A stretch of DNA of 64,000 bases from Lamellibrachia satsuma (lineage: Eukaryota > Annelida > Polychaeta > Sabellida > Siboglinidae), in contig BSQZ01000009.1 in the NCBI GenBank assembly GCA_033239005.1, forward strand, positions 2,208,252 through 2,272,251, given 5' to 3'. Numbering within the stretch: the stretch's first letter is position 1; the number at the start of each line of letters is the position of its first letter. Below, piece after piece: positions 46,301 to 61,150 of the stretch. A model generated the notes under the pieces. The model saw only the letters and a list, made by a program, of their open reading frames with translations. It was not told the origin of the DNA and ran no database searches. The position numbers and the translations under genes are program-made.

Positions 46301-48103
46301 AGAGTTTGTGGGCCCTACAATGTTATGACTGTGATGTTTTATATAATTATTTATGTAAAAATACAGCACATATAGTCACATATACAACTGGTTACATTTA
46401 CTCGCTCACTAATTCATGAATCCATGCAGGCCAACTCATGCAAGGTCAATTGTCAAATTGATCTGTCAACACAATATAAAAAATTATTTCATTACGATCA
46501 TTTCTAAATCTATAAGTTATTTCCACACATAAAAAATGAGAGAAATCAAGTTTATTTTCCATGAATGGATTGGTTTATGTGATATCTGACATGATTATGT
46601 TTCAAGAAAATTGTTTGGTGTTCGTTTGGAATATTTTGGCTGCATTATACGGCCTTCAAGATCAGACTTTGTAAAACCCCACAGCACAAAGCAGACATAA
46701 TAATTGTATTATGTTACATTTCCAGTGGAGAATTTCAGTACCTTTTCATGTGGAACTCAAATCTATACATTCAGAAAGGCAGATGCAACTGAAGAGTGCA
46801 ACAAGTTATAATTAGCAGTCGACCAAACTGAAGCATGTTTACATCACGGTCAACCACACACAGCTATACAGGAACATAAATAGGAAAACCAGGTAAGAAA
46901 GTGGTTGAATTGTTAACTAAATGACAAGCTTCACCAGGCCCAGCAATGTCCCTCGCTGGTTCTATCAATGACCTGCAATCTAATTGTTTCCATCCTCTTT
47001 CATCTTGCTTCATATTTTATCTTGACCAACTATTAGCTCACACATGAGGAGTTTATCATGCACACCACATTGCTGGGGTCCGTCTCAAAATTACTAAGAC
47101 TAAGTAATGACTATGTGTCGAAGGGGGCATTTAAAAATCTACCACAACAGGTGAATATGCTCTTGTGTGGTGTGCCTGTTCTTGTTTGATCAAACATTTC
47201 CCTTGTCCTGCTCTCTATCCTTCTCCCTCTCCACCTCCCTCGCTGACTGTCCAGAACCAGGCCAGATTGCACAGATGGCCATTGATGACCATTAGCTGGA
47301 CTCAGAAACATTAAACTGACCAGTTATTGCCCCTACACCCCAAAAGGCCCATATAGCTAATGAACAAGAGAGGGGGTGAATGGATACTGAAAGGGAACTT
47401 ACTTAGATACTGACCACGTCTGGGTAGAGAGCCAACAATTGTAACTTGCTCTAGAAGCCAGCGGCCTACAGCCATACAGTGCTTTTGCTAAAATGTTGAA
47501 GTTTTCAAAGGATATATTTTATTATATGATTTTGTATTACCTAACAGAACATGATGAAAAAATTCTTCAGGCAGTTTTACTTGATATGTTTGCGACATGG
47601 TTGGTGTGTGGAATTTCAGCCAAATAACTGCTGCAGGTGTAAAACGTAATAACTTAGAACAAGGTAGACTTGACTGGCTCTTGAATCATGGTCTGGCAAG
47701 TAATGCTTTACAGAGGTCACTGGTACAATGTCAGTACTTCATTTTCAACATGCCCAAAGTATTTCTACTTGTAGTCAATATGTTATGCATGTCTCACTAA
47801 AAGATCATGTAACATGTACTACTGGAATGACTATACATCAAAGGTATGGTAAAGTTTAATAAATGTCAGCTCTTCACATGGATTACTGCTGTTGTGCTGT
47901 TTTGTAGAAGCATTCTCTTGTTCACTTTTAACATTTGTTTACTGCTAGGTTTGCAGAATTGTTTAAGACATAATTAACATTCATCAAAGGTGACAAACAT
48001 TCTTCAGTAATAATAATTTGTTGGTTTGTGTAACTCAGAGCTTTGACACTTCAGTAAAGGTGTGCACAGAAAGTTTACTTCATTCAAGACCAGCTGTTTT
48101 CAC
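43396..48103. other. AT-rich DNA, presumed ephrin first intron
   Basis: No gene recognised. An ACATACTATCT triplication lies at about 44427-44459. Confidence 0.4.
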
Positions 48104-48106
48104 TGA

Positions 48107-48604
48107 TGCCTGCCCCTGGATACAAGATACATGCCCCTGGATACAAGATACATGCCCCTGGATACAAGATACATGCCGCTGGATACAAGATACATGCCCC
48201 TGGATACAAGATACATGCCCCTGGATACAAGATACATGCCGCTGGACACAAGATACATGGCCCTGAATACAAGATACATGCCCCTGGACACTGGATGCAT
48301 GCCCCTGGACACGAGATGCATGCCCCTGGACACGAGATGCATGCCCCTGGACACGAGATGCATGCCCCTGGACACGAGATGCATGCCCCTGGACACGAGA
48401 TGCATGCCCATGGACACGAGATGCATGCCCATGGACACGAGATGCAAGCCCCTGGACACGAGATGCATGCCCCTGGACACGAGATGCATGCCCCTGGACA
48501 CGAGATGCATGCCCCTGGACATGAAATGCATGCCCCTGGACACGAGATGCATGCCCCTGGACACGAGATGCATGCCCCTGGACACGAGATACATGCGAGA
48601 TACA
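48107..48604. repeat. 21-bp minisatellite, about 24 units, two subfamilies
   Basis: The left units carry GGATACAAGATACATGCC; the units from about 48300 carry GGACACGAGATGCATGCC, with the switch passing through hybrid units. The unit is a multiple of 3 and is open in most frames. Confidence 0.97.
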
Positions 48605-48927
48605 TGCCAGTGGACACAAATTCCGAATCTATTTAAAATGCATTACTCAACAGCACCAGAAGTGTAGAGCAAAAGAGAAGACATAAGCCTTAGGCTGGAA
48701 ACCCTTTTTCAGAAACCAGTGGATGCCAGTGAAGCATGAGACAACCTAGACCAAGTCAGCTCTGTCCTGAAGTGGGTAGCTATCAATTACCCTGGGTTGT
48801 TATATCCACCCCACAGGGGGTGTTAAGTAATGCACTGTAGGTTGGGTAACCAATACCATTAAGATCCTCCAGTCTTTTTGATAAATAGGTCTCCATTGGC
48901 TGACACAATGCTAAGGGCGTGCAAACC

Positions 48928-49197
48928 TGTATCCCGGGCAGACACAAACCTGTATCCCAGGCAGACAGAAACCTGTATCCTGGGCAGACAGAAACCTGTA
49001 TCCTGGGCAGACACAAACCTGTATCCTGGGCAGACACAAACCTGTATCCTGGGCAGACACAAACCTGTATCCTGGGCAGACACAAACCTGTATCCTGGGC
49101 AGATACAAACCTGTATCCTGGGCAGATACAAACCTGTATCCTGGGCAGATACAAACCTGTACCCTGGGCAGATACAAACCTGTATCCTGGGCGGGAC
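48928..49197. repeat. 23-bp minisatellite, about 12 units
   Basis: The unit contains CAGACACAAACCTGTATCC and TGGG. GACACAAAC, GACAGAAAC and GATACAAAC variants are grouped in blocks. Confidence 0.97.
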
Positions 49198-49261
49198 ACA
49201 TTAGTGGAAAAAAATACATACATTTCCTCCATGAGTGTTTTTTGTGGTAAGGCTAGGAACA

Positions 49262-49945
49262 GCAACAACAGCAGCTACTAGCTAGGAATAGAGAGCAACA
49301 GCAGTAGCTACCAGCTAGGAATAGACAGCAACAGCAGTAGCTACCAGCTAGGAATAGACAGCAACAGCAGTACTACCAGTTAGGAATAGACAGCAACAGC
49401 AGTAGCTACCAGCTAAGAATAGAGAGGAAAAGCAGTAGCTACCAGCTAGGAATAGACAGCTACAGCAGTAGCTACCAGCTAGGAAAAGACAGCAACAGCA
49501 GTACTACCAGCTAGGAATAGACAGCAACAGCAGTAGCTACCAGCTAGGAATAGACAGCAACAGCAGTACTACCAGTTAGGAATAGACAGCAACAGCAGTA
49601 GCTACCAGCTAGGAATAGAGAGGAAAAGCAGTAGCTACCAGCTAGGAATAGACAGCTACAGCAGTAGCTACCAGCTAGGAAAAGACAGCAACAGCAGTAC
49701 TACCAGCTAGGAATAGACAGCAACAGCAGTAGCTACCAGCTAGGAATAGACAGCTACAGCAGTAGCTACCAGCTAGGAATAGAGGGCAACAGCAGTAGCT
49801 ACCAGCTAGGAATAGACAGCAACAGCAGTAGCTAGGAATAGACAGCAACAGCAGTATCTACCAGCTAGGAATAGAGAGGAACAGCAGTAGCTACCAGCTA
49901 GGAATAGACAGCAACAGCAGTAGCTACCAGCTAGGAATAGAGTCA
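49262..49945. repeat. 33-bp minisatellite, about 21 units
   Basis: The unit contains AGCTAGGAATAGACAGCAAC and AGCAGTAGCTACC. Shorter units lack GCTAG. A block of several units is repeated within the array (compare about 49340-49490 with 49545-49690). Confidence 0.95.
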
Positions 49946-50057
49946 TTCACATTTTCCTCTTTAATCCATACTCATTTCATCATCATATATTTTACTACAT
50001 TCTCCTGGAATAAGTCGCCACCTGCTCTATGTACAAAACTTGAGAAATGGTCTCACA

Positions 50058-50102
50058 CACGCATGCATGCATGCACGCACGCACGCACGCACGCACGCAC
50101 AC
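50058..50102. repeat. (GCAT)n(GCAC)n microsatellite
   Basis: GCATGCATGCATGCAC followed by repeated GCAC. Confidence 0.93.
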
Positions 50103-50297
50103 ATTTTTATTTATAAACTTTGTATTGTAACTGATAACAACACCTATTTTGAAAAATTAAAACTGGATGCTTACCATTCTTATATGTCAGCTTTGGCAGT
50201 AACAAATAACTTACAAAAATATGTAATATCAGTGATATATAAATCAAGCATAGCAAGTGTGATTAAGGAATATGAAATAAAAAGTGGATGGATCCTA

Positions 50298-50960
50298 CAC
50301 TGGACCATGCACTAGACTATACACTTGACCATACACTGGACTATACACTTGACCATACACTGGACTATACACTTGACCATATACTGGGCCTGTACACTTG
50401 ACCATACACTGGTGACTGGACCTGTACACTTGACCATACACTGGATTATACACTTGACCATACCTGTACACTTGACCATACACTGATGACTGGACCTGTA
50501 CACTTGACCATACACTGGACTATACACTTGATCATACACTGGGCCTGTACACTTGACCATACACTGGTGACTGGACATGTACACTTGACCATACACTGGA
50601 CTATACACTTGACCATACACTGGACCTGTACACTTGACCATACACTGATGACTGGACCTGTACACTTCACCATACACTGGACTATACACTTGACCATACA
50701 CTGGACCTGTACACTTGACCATACACTGGTGACTGGACCTGTACACTTCACCATACACTGGACTATACACTTGACCATACACTGGACCTGTACACTTGAC
50801 CATACACTGGTGACTGGACCTGTACACTTGACCATACACTTGACTATACACTTGACCATACACTGGGCCTGTACACTTGACCATACACTGATGACTGGGC
50901 CTGTACACTTGACCATACACTGGACTATACACTTGACCATACACTGGACCTGTACACTGG
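50298..50960. repeat. 24/25-bp composite minisatellite, about 25 units
   Basis: Two unit types alternate: one with GGACTATACACTTGACCATA and one with GGACCTGTACACTTGACCAT, the latter often followed by a GGTGA or GATGA spacer. The combination forms a longer period of roughly 110-130 bp. Confidence 0.95.
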
Positions 50961-52127
50961 ACATAGATCCTGACAAAGAGCTGAGCAATATTGATTAGAA
51001 AGGAGGCAGAGGAATCTGAAGGAATGGACAGGAAATTAGGGATGAAAGACAACATGCCCTTCTCTGAGAGGGAATTGTGCAACATCAGTGGAAGGACTGG
51101 CAACAAGTCATCTCAAACAAAAGATGGTGAAACGGGTATGTTGTATGAATTTCCCTGGCATAGACACCAGGCAGAGAGAGAGACCCTTTCTTTCCATATT
51201 CTAGGTGTTATGCAACCCATAAAGTTTTACAAAATGTCCACGGACCGACAATGCTGACCATCAGACCACTGCACCAAAGTTGTACTTTATGCCCACATTC
51301 CATCTAGTTGACAGCATTTCATTCTGATACAGAGAACAGACAAGGAGATGTCAGTGAGAATATTATAAACATAACATAAATAACAAGTACCAACTCAACC
51401 AAGAGACAGCCACCTACACCAAGACTATCCAATGCTTATCAGCCATAGACTATCCAGCTCTATCACCAGGGTATGTGCAATGCACCACTGTGGTTTTCTG
51501 TGGGGTTATCTACTCTTTCTCTCTCTCTCTCCCTCTCTAGCAGATCCAGGCATGAACATTCATCATTCCTTTATCACCAGTCTACCCTATCTGACATGTG
51601 GCCATATTGCAATCACTGCCACTTAGACCCAGCACACAGGATGACACAACCTTATGAATGATAGGGGAACCAGGGGGGAATAGGGGAAGCCAAATGATAT
51701 GGGAACCCAAATGATATGGGAACCCGAATGATAATGAGCCATTAACCAACTAGTAACCAAAATGAATTAGACTGCATGATATAGTAAGTGCCATTCAGTT
51801 TGTACTCAGGTAACATCATTGTTATTACATCAATGTGTGTAGTGACAGACCACCCACAGACAAGAAAAAAGTGGTAGAAAAACAAACATGTAGTTTCACA
51901 TAGCCTGTTAATCATCCCCTGGCGGCTAGACCAGCATAAGGCACTGACTGTCCATAGACTGAAGTGAGGAGTGTACCAGCTTGGTGTCTGGATTACATTT
52001 GTTGCTGTCATAATCAGCCAATGACTGACAACTCCATCAATCTGCCAGATACCAGGCAGGTTATTCTGTAATGGTGGCCACCTGACCTCTCACCATAATG
52101 ACACTTCCAATCCACAGATGGTGAAAG
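50961..52127. other. Unique sequence between arrays
   Basis: No gene recognised. Short CT-rich tract at 51510-51540 and a small GATATGGGAACCC repeat near 51695-51730. Confidence 0.4.
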
Positions 52128-52262
52128 AAATGTCCTCACCCAAGACAAAATTTAAATGTCCTCACCCAAGACAAAATTAAAATGTCATCACCTAAGACAA
52201 AAGTAAAATGTCCTCACCCAAGACAAAATTAAAATGTCCTCACCCAAGACAAAATTAAACCT
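52128..52262. repeat. 26-bp minisatellite, about 5 units
   Basis: The unit contains TGTCCTCACCCAAGACAAAA and TTAAAA. One unit has CATCACCTAAG. Confidence 0.93.
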
Positions 52263-52511
52263 AGCTAAGAGGCAGAAACATTGCTGAGCAACTTTTTAAT
52301 CTTCTCAAATCAGACTTGGCCTTTCAGTGGCAGTTTATCTGCTGTCAATAAAAAGATGCATTCTATTACAGGGATGAGCACCAGACCTAACATGGATATA
52401 GCATGACTGACTCTAGGCAAATGTTTCTTTGAAATGTGGCATGATGTAAACAAATTTCATTTTGTTCTGATTGATGATTCCACGCTGTACCTTGTCCTGA
52501 AGCTGAGGGCA

Positions 52512-53963
52512 AAACATCAGTGCTCACAATACTTGAGACAGCTAGACAAAACACCAGTGCTCACAATACTTGAGACAGCTAGACAAAACATCAGTGCTCA
52601 CAATACTTGAGACAGCTAGACAAAACATAACATCAATGCTCACAATACTTAAGACAGCTAGACAAAACATCAGTGCTCACAATACTTGAGACAGCTAGAC
52701 AAAACATAACATCAATGCTCACAATACTTGAGACAGCTAGACAAAACATAACATCAGTGTTCACAATACTTGAGACAGCTAGACAAAACATAACATCAAT
52801 GCTCACAATACTTGAGACAGCTAGACAAAACATCAGTGTTCACAATACTTGAGACAGCTAGACAAAAAATCAGTGCTCACAATACTTGAGACAGCTAGAC
52901 AAAACATCAGTGCTCACAATACTTGAGACAGCTAGACAAAACATCAGTGTTCACAATACTTGAGACAGCTAGACAAAACATCAGTGCTCACAATACTTGA
53001 GACAGCTAGACAAAACATCAGTGTTCACAATACTTGAGACAGCTAGACAAAACATCAGTGCTCACAATACTTGAGACAGCTAGACAAAACATCAGTGCTC
53101 ACAATACTTGAGACAGCTAGACAAAACATCAGTGTTCACAATACTTGAGACAGCTAGACAAAACATCAGTGCTCACAATACTTGAGACAGCTAGACAAAA
53201 CATCAGTGTTCACAATACTTGAGACAGCTAGACAAAACATCAGTGTTCACAATACTTGAGACAGCTAGACAAAACATCAGTGCTCACAATACTTGAGACA
53301 GCTAGACAAAACATCAGTGCTCACAATACTTGAGACAGCTAGACAAAACATCAGTGTTCACAATACTTGAGACAGCTAGACAAAACATCAGTGCTCACAA
53401 TACTTGAGACAGCTAGACAAAACATCAGTGCTCACAATACTTGAGACAGCTAGACAAAACATCAGTGCTCACAATACTTGAGACAGCTAGACAAAACATC
53501 AGTGTTCACAATACTTGAGACAGCTAGACAAAACATCAGTGCTCACAATACTTGAGACAGCTAGACAAAACATCAGTGTTCACAATACTTGAGACAGCTA
53601 GACAAAACATCAGTGTTCACAATACTTGAGACAGCTAGACAAAACATCAGTGCTCACAATACTTGAGACAGCTAGACAAAACATCAGTGCTCACAATACT
53701 TGAGACAGCTAGACAAAACATCAGTGCTCACAATACTTGAGACAGCTAGACAAAACATCAGTGTTCATAATACTTGAGACAGCTAGACAAAACATCAGTG
53801 CTCACAATACTTGAGACAGCTAGACAAAACATCAGTGTTCACAATACTTGAGACAGCTAGACAAAACATCAGTGCTCACAATACTTGAGACAGCTATACA
53901 AAACATCAGTATTCACAATACTTGAGACAGCTAGACAAAACATCAGTGCTCACAATACTTGAG
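52512..53963. repeat. 37-bp minisatellite, about 39 units
   Basis: The unit contains CAGTGCTCACAATACTTGAG and ACAGCTAGACAAAACAT, with GCTCAC/GTTCAC alternation. Left units have an insertion (AACATAACATCAAT). Copies differ mainly at the C/T position, so the array is very homogeneous. Confidence 0.97.
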
Positions 53964-54152
53964 CCTCCTTTGGCATGTGTCAGTTGACATGTCTGGGACC
54001 ATTGATTTCTTACTTTTGTTACAGGAAGAGTTCGTGGTAACATTTCTTTGTAGCCGATCTAAAGGTTGCGTTATTGAAGGCTTCTAATGACTACAGGAAC
54101 TGAGACAAATCTAAGACAGTTGATGGTAGCAGAATACAAAGGACGTAGACAC

Positions 54153-54155
<3 letters not shown>

Positions 54156-54193
<38 letters not shown>
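54156..54193. repeat. (TA)n microsatellite
   Basis: A pure TA run of about 19 repeats. Confidence 0.95.
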
Positions 54194-54195
<2 letters not shown>

Positions 54196-57100
54196 ATAAG
54201 TAATAATGGGCATGGCATACAAAATCACTACAATTTCTGTTGTGTATATAATATCTGTTGTGGTACATTTTATACCGTGCATATCCCAATCCTGCTGTAT
54301 ATGAAGTATATGGTTTTTCTTTTTTTCTCGCACTACTGCTCATGATTCTTTATTAACCATGTAGAAACTGTGACTATATCATTGTTGAGCAAGAGATGTT
54401 ATATGTCTGGTGTATATTATGTACACAATGTGTAAACCGTGTAGTCAGGGTGTTATTTAATATTACTGAGTTGCATGTTGTACTCAACAAGTTTAACACT
54501 GTTCATAACCTGGTATCTACAGTTTCCTGAGGTACATTAAATACTGTTTCAAACACAGCCATCATAACTAACCATTGAAATGCACATTTCTATTTTACAA
54601 AAGGAAGTCCTAATGCATATTTTAGTTTTTCAATCCACATTAATTGAATTATTTCCAAAGTGTGCAAGACATTACTAAAATGACAGCTGGATAAAATAAC
54701 CTGAAGACTCATTAAAGGAGGCAATAAAATTACTTACAAAAGGGAAATGTCAGTCTTCAAGCATCTTAATCAGTGGCGGCAACCGCCCAATAAAATGATT
54801 AAACTACATCCCTGAGGCTTAACAGAAATAAGAAATAATTTAAGGCACAATAGCCACATAGCTAGAAGCAGACTTTTGAAAAGACAAGACTTAGCCGTTA
54901 GTGCAGGTGCCATGCTAAGCACTGGTACAATAAATGGCAACAAGTCTGCCTTACAGTTGACCATTCTTCTCTCATTGCTCTGTTCTTGTCCCAGATGGCA
55001 GAGGCAGAACATAATGGGTGCATTATCACAGTTTGGCACATATAAAATGGCCATATAAAATAATGGAATAAGGGTTCCTTAGCACACACGCCTCAAGTGA
55101 TTTCCCACGCTCTCACCACAGGGTGCACCTTGAGTCTGAGACACCAGATCTGACAGAGTGTTTCAAGTTTAAGGGTCTACTAAACTACTACTAGTCACAA
55201 ACTACAAGATAAATCTATTAAAACATCAACATAGGAGTAATGATATGTTTATAGATCTAAACTCTATAACTGTTTTTACAAAATTACATTTTTGTGTTTT
55301 CAATATCCCCAAATTAGTTAGTGACATATTACTGTGCAATCATGTATCACATTACAATGCAATTATGTATCACATTACAGTGCAATTATGCATTTAAATA
55401 TCGCACATCTGATACATTATCATATTAAAATGATGGAACTGTGTATGTAAATATCTGGTTGAAAGCAGGAAACAAACCCAATATTCTACATCGACAGTTT
55501 TGTCATTGTTTCAAAAATTTTTTATCATCGTGTCATTTTTACTCATATTCTTAGACTGATGTATCTAAAATATGTTCTAAATGCCATCCACATAATTATA
55601 TGTAGCCAGTTGGCAATGTAGCTTTAAACAGTTATATTTTCTCAACAATAAGACAGAAACAACAAGTACCCAGCAGATATGGTCCAACTTGGAACACTGA
55701 CCTGTGTTTGACCACAAGTCTCTGGACACTGGATAACAGATAGTCTATCTGGCTTGACAGGATATTTAGTCACAGAGAGAGACCAACAACCAAGGGCTCA
55801 TGAAAACAAACAGTCTGGGACAACATGTCATGCACAGCTGGCTCAATCTCAATGCAACTGGCTTGTTTGGAAACTAACTGCCTCCATATGTACTGTATAG
55901 GAATGTCAACTGTACAAGGTTTATAATCAATAATTATATATTAATATCAAACAAAGACTCGAAAACTACACAACGTCTGAGTGGTAAAAGCCAGAACAAT
56001 GTGAAATTAATTAAACACACAATTCCTGTAGAAAGGGCAAGGCAGTACTGGGTGACAATTAATAAACAGCTGAATATGGCAGGCAGTGGAGTTACTGACA
56101 AATGTAAAATACTTCAAAGAGATTAATCAGGATGTGGCAGTCATGACAAATATGAATGTGTTTCTCTAACACAGCTAACTTCTCTAACACAGCTAACTTT
56201 ATATTATAATCACATGACAATAAAGACATCTAGAGGGGCTCATCTTAACTAAATCACCAGTGTTAGTCAGCATAAAAAATAACTCTCTCTTGCATTTAAT
56301 CAATGAAACAACAACAGATATTGTCACAATGAAATGGAATTATGAACACAAAACAAAAATAAGACAAGCTCTGAACAAATACATGTATTTATCGAGCACG
56401 GTCTTTATGAATTGTGTTTTACAGAATGATGCATTGTTGCATCAGACATCTTTATTAGATCACATGGTTTCATTAATTATACAGCAACTCCTCAAATTAA
56501 TTCCTACCCAATGTTTACACACTGTTTGACTTCTCTGTGAAATTGTATATCGTCCGCTGCCTAACTTGATGACAGTAGCCAAATACACATCTGGGCAATT
56601 GTGTGTAATTACCAATTTTTACAAGGATCATAGGAGTTGTCTAAACTGGTGTCATCTATCTGAGCGTTACCATCAGGTAACAAGACAAACACAGAATAAA
56701 CAATGTCTCTCCATAAAGTATATGTCGCTGAAATGGATATATAAAATTGCTCCAAAATTTTTGATAATGCAAATTTATTATGCACATTAATGAAACTGTA
56801 CCTAGTCCACTGTAACTTGATGCTTGGAATGCGATACTGTCATGATATTCGCATCACAAACCAAGCAAAAGGTAACGTCACAGCGGCGACATGTTATTGA
56901 ATGTGTACACTATGTCTCTTGCCAGAATGCAGGCAGGAGTCATATTTTTAAATGTATTTGTCTGTCAGTGTGATGACACTGGCTGGTGCTTGAGCAGGGC
57001 ATCAAATGCATATACAATAATTATTTCCTTCAATACAGTAGTCAATTTAATGGATTAGTCATTAGTTCCTGGGTACAACCTTTGCTAGTTTTACCCAGTG

Positions 57101-60100
57101 ATATATTCCAAGATTAGGTTCTACAGATCACAAAGAATACTAGTCATATATTTATTCTGCAGCATTTCAATAGCAGAAGAAACAAGGCAACATAATTATT
57201 AATAAAAGTATAAAGGAAAGAGAATACTTGAAAAAGAACTACTAATACTATTTCTTCAGTGACAAAAGTAGAACAGGACAGAATGAACAATTTCACAGAG
57301 AATTCAAACAGTGTGTAAACATTGTGTAGGAATTAAGTTAACAAGTTAATAACTCCAAAAACATCACTCCTTTCCAATGCAATTACAGTGTAATTACAAC
57401 TTTATACCATTATATAAACCACCTCCCTTCACATAATTTCAGCTTTTGCAATAATTAACAGGATATTTACTACTGCCTTTATCATTTCGTAGGATCAATT
57501 ATCTAAAAGTCCTGTTTCGTGATAAATGTGTTGCTTCAAGATGACATATTACAATGACCATCAACCCTGGTAGACTCCACCCAAACATTAAAGTGCTACA
57601 GGTGCACCATTTTGTTCAAGAATCAAACAAATCACCTAATAGTGTGATATCATTATTTCACAGCTAACAAAATTAGTCTGCTTGATCACACAGAGTCCTT
57701 GCTGGTGCTAACTAATTACAGACTAAAAGCACAATTTATCAGATAAATGTGACAACAAAAACACACAGTAAACAATATCAGGTGGGGAAGGGTGGGAGTG
57801 AATCAGGAAAAATAAATAGTCTACTTTTATTGAAGTGTTCATTTAAATAAGCCTAGCAAAAAAATCAAGAATTTGTTTAACTTTAGTGTGGGAGCAATGC
57901 TTCTTGTTCATAAATAAATAGGTGTGGCAGGGTAGATATTAATTAAATTTATGACAAATAAAGTCTACTTTCATTTATGTTCTCATCTACGTAGTAGGTA
58001 CTACTAAAAACTAAATGATTACAGGTGTTTTTTAATTTAGTATGACAACAAAATGATTCTTACACCTAAAAGTAATAGGTGGGGCATTGTGGGCATAAAT
58101 TATGACACTTACAAAGTGCACTCTCCCCGTGTGCTCATTTCTGCAATACTAAAGACCAAGATAATTACAGGTATTTTTCAATTTAGTTTGACAGTGAAAC
58201 ACCTTTTCCTCAAAACAGCTATAGGTGGAGCAGAGAAGAAATTAATTAATTAATTATTACCAATCACATCACATTACGACAGGGTATGATGAACATTTCT
58301 CAGAAAATAAGTATGTATTATTTGAAAAATCCAAATTAGCTTTTTTATTAAGAGTACATGTATCATGATCATATGCCAGGAAGATAAAGTTGAACACAAA
58401 GTGCTACCTGCGTTGAGTGACAAATCAAACTACTGCATGTCTGGAATGTTTCAGAAGATGGAATTCTGATGTACTTACCTACAAAGAAAAGAGAACATCA
58501 TAAAGACCTATACATTTCAACAACATGTTTATTTCAAACATTTATCATTGCATGTAGTATTGATCATCAGTATGTGCAAACATTTATTTTTATTTTATGA
58601 TCTAATGACAATCCAAATTGGAAACACCATGTTATATTTTAAAATCTTGCACTGCATACAAAACCTATGGCAAGAGTTAGGCTTAGGAGAATAGTATCCA
58701 ATTAAAAAGTATGTGTGTAGTACTAAGTACATAAAAGCAGTACACATTTTATACCTTTATACATAAACAATAACTAAAATAGCAAGTATCTAATGATATC
58801 ATAAGTGTGCAATAAAATTCACTACACCTTCTTTTATTAGTGAAATGTATGTCCAATATGGTAAGGGGCACACATTTACACATAGTGCACATAAAACGTG
58901 CAATACGGTAGTGATACCTGCATAGGACACCTGCACTTCCTCACATCTTCTATGTACTGCCACCTCTCATTGTCAGCCAGCCATACCACCAAACTGAATA
59001 ACCTCACTGGCTGATTTCATTTACTAGCAAAAATCACCAACATTGATGGAAGGCAGCAATGTTCAGGGCAATACATCCAAATGTAATGGACAAGAAAGCG
59101 GAATTATGGACTGGCCTGACATTTGGGTTTCCAATCGAGGATAACTCTGACCCATTCAACGCCAGCGTAGCATATCACTGATGGCTTATCTTCACCATTA
59201 CTGTAGTTTTTAACATTAATTTAAGTATTACCATGCTCAGATAACACATACCAGGTGTGCTGTGATCATGCCATTTTTCTACACAACACATGATTAGAGA
59301 GAAACCATTCCCAGAAGCTGCCTATTACAGGTAAGGAGAAACAGTGCTCGAAAGGTTACATATGTCAATCATTTATCATGTGTATTCATGTGCATACGTG
59401 TGCAATGGATTGGTTATGTAACAATATTAATTAAATCTAATCATCCACATTAAATCGCTAAATCAGTAATTAGCTTCCAGCCTTCATTATCATCTGACAT
59501 CAAAGAAAGTTTAGAAACTGCCCTTTTTATAGAAATAATGACTGATCAGAATACAAATTGACATCAAGAGTTACCAAATGGAGCTCATCTCCCTCTTTCT
59601 CTCCTTCCATCTTCCTCTCCCTCCCTCCCTCTCTCTGTTTAACTTCCAGTTTCCCTAGCCCCATCCCCATATATGACCTCTGCTTTCTCTCTCTGACATC
59701 ATCTCTTGTCCTGTTCTCAAAGCAGTTCCTGGGAAACCTGAGTCTATTCCTGATCAGATGATCCCACAGGAGGAGATCCCAGCACTCCTGCTGATAAGTA
59801 ATCAGGTTCTTCATGAAAATAATTTACTATCATTGTGCTAATGTCTCATTCCAAGTGTTCATTGTGCTAATGTCTCATTTCAAGCGTTCATTGATTGGTC
59901 CATCATCAATGGAAAGTTAGTTAGAAAATCACTAAACTGATAGAAGATCAGCTACAATAACATCACTGAGCCATCTGAGACTCTCTCTAAGGCTGTCTGT
60001 TCCTTTACCCATCAATATAGCACTCTCAGCATTTGATGCTGAAGCACACATCTAGGTGTTTTGAAACATATTCAATCTGACAATTAACATGATATACTGG

Positions 60101-61150
60101 CAACTTATTAGACACTGTTTGATTTATTCACTAGATGTGCAGATGTCTCAACTGATGTGCTTTTGATCAGTTCAAAAGAATATGAGATGTACATCTTACA
60201 TTCTCATTTTAGAAGAATATTCGGCATCAGACAAAGAGAACGGAGAGCCAAATATGTCCACACAGATAAGGACATGAACAGTGGTCAGAATCTCAACCAA
60301 TGTGCACTCTACTATAACAGAAATCTACCCAGCAACCCACTGCACATTCCCCAACATTAGGCCCAGCTGACTTCAAAGCAATGGAAACAAAACATTAAAA
60401 AATTAAGGTTTAGAACAGCATAATTTTATTTTAAAAAATGGAAGATCATTCTAGTAACAACCCAAACAGTCTTGTGCTGGCACAGTGCCAAATACTACAG
60501 CTAATACAAATGTTAACAACACATCTCTTACCCTTGGGGGTTGAACAAGTCAACAAACCACCACCTGTGACTTGTCATGCTCCAAGGCAGTATAAATGGA
60601 CCACAAAGCCCCCAAGTCTGAATAAGTATAGATTTTCCAACCATGCACTATCAAATCTGTTCAATCAGCCAAGTCTGAATTAGTACAGATGATCCAAACA
60701 TGCACTATCAAATCTGTTCAATAAGCTAATGCTAAATTAACTTGCATCTCAAATGTTCCACAATCATTTCTAATGAATAAGTAGAAACTTATTATAAGAG
60801 AGATGGTTTCAAAGATTGTATGTAATGTTGACATCTAGGTTGTTGGTGACAAGTAACATGTTCATATGGCTTAACAAAGTACGTACTGTAACTGCATAAT
60901 TATGTATGCTTTATTTCTTCAGTTTATGATATATGTACATAACAGTTTGTTACTTACCTATGTATAAATTTACTGCAGACTGCCCCAACACAGCATAGTT
61001 ATACTCTTTGTTGGCATTAGCATCTGCATTGTAAGAATAATTTACATCTCTCCACCATGTACACAATACTGTGCTCCTGATATTGACAGGGTGAGTTACA
61101 TAACTCCACACACAAATAAAAAATGGGGTTTCAATAGCACTGTTATTCCA
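54194..61150. other. AT-rich DNA, presumed ephrin first intron
   Basis: No gene, RNA or transposon protein recognised. Several two-copy tandem duplications: TCTCTAACACAGCTAAC (56163-56197), CATTGTGCTAATGTCTCATT (about 59832-59882) and a 60-bp segment with TGCACTATCAAATCTGTTCA (about 60601-60720). Confidence 0.4.

Noticed and set aside
59095..59160. Minus-strand GNPN| followed by GTCAGG considered as the end of ephrin exon 1
   Set aside because: The donor would be phase 0, not phase 2, and no hydrophobic leader lies upstream.
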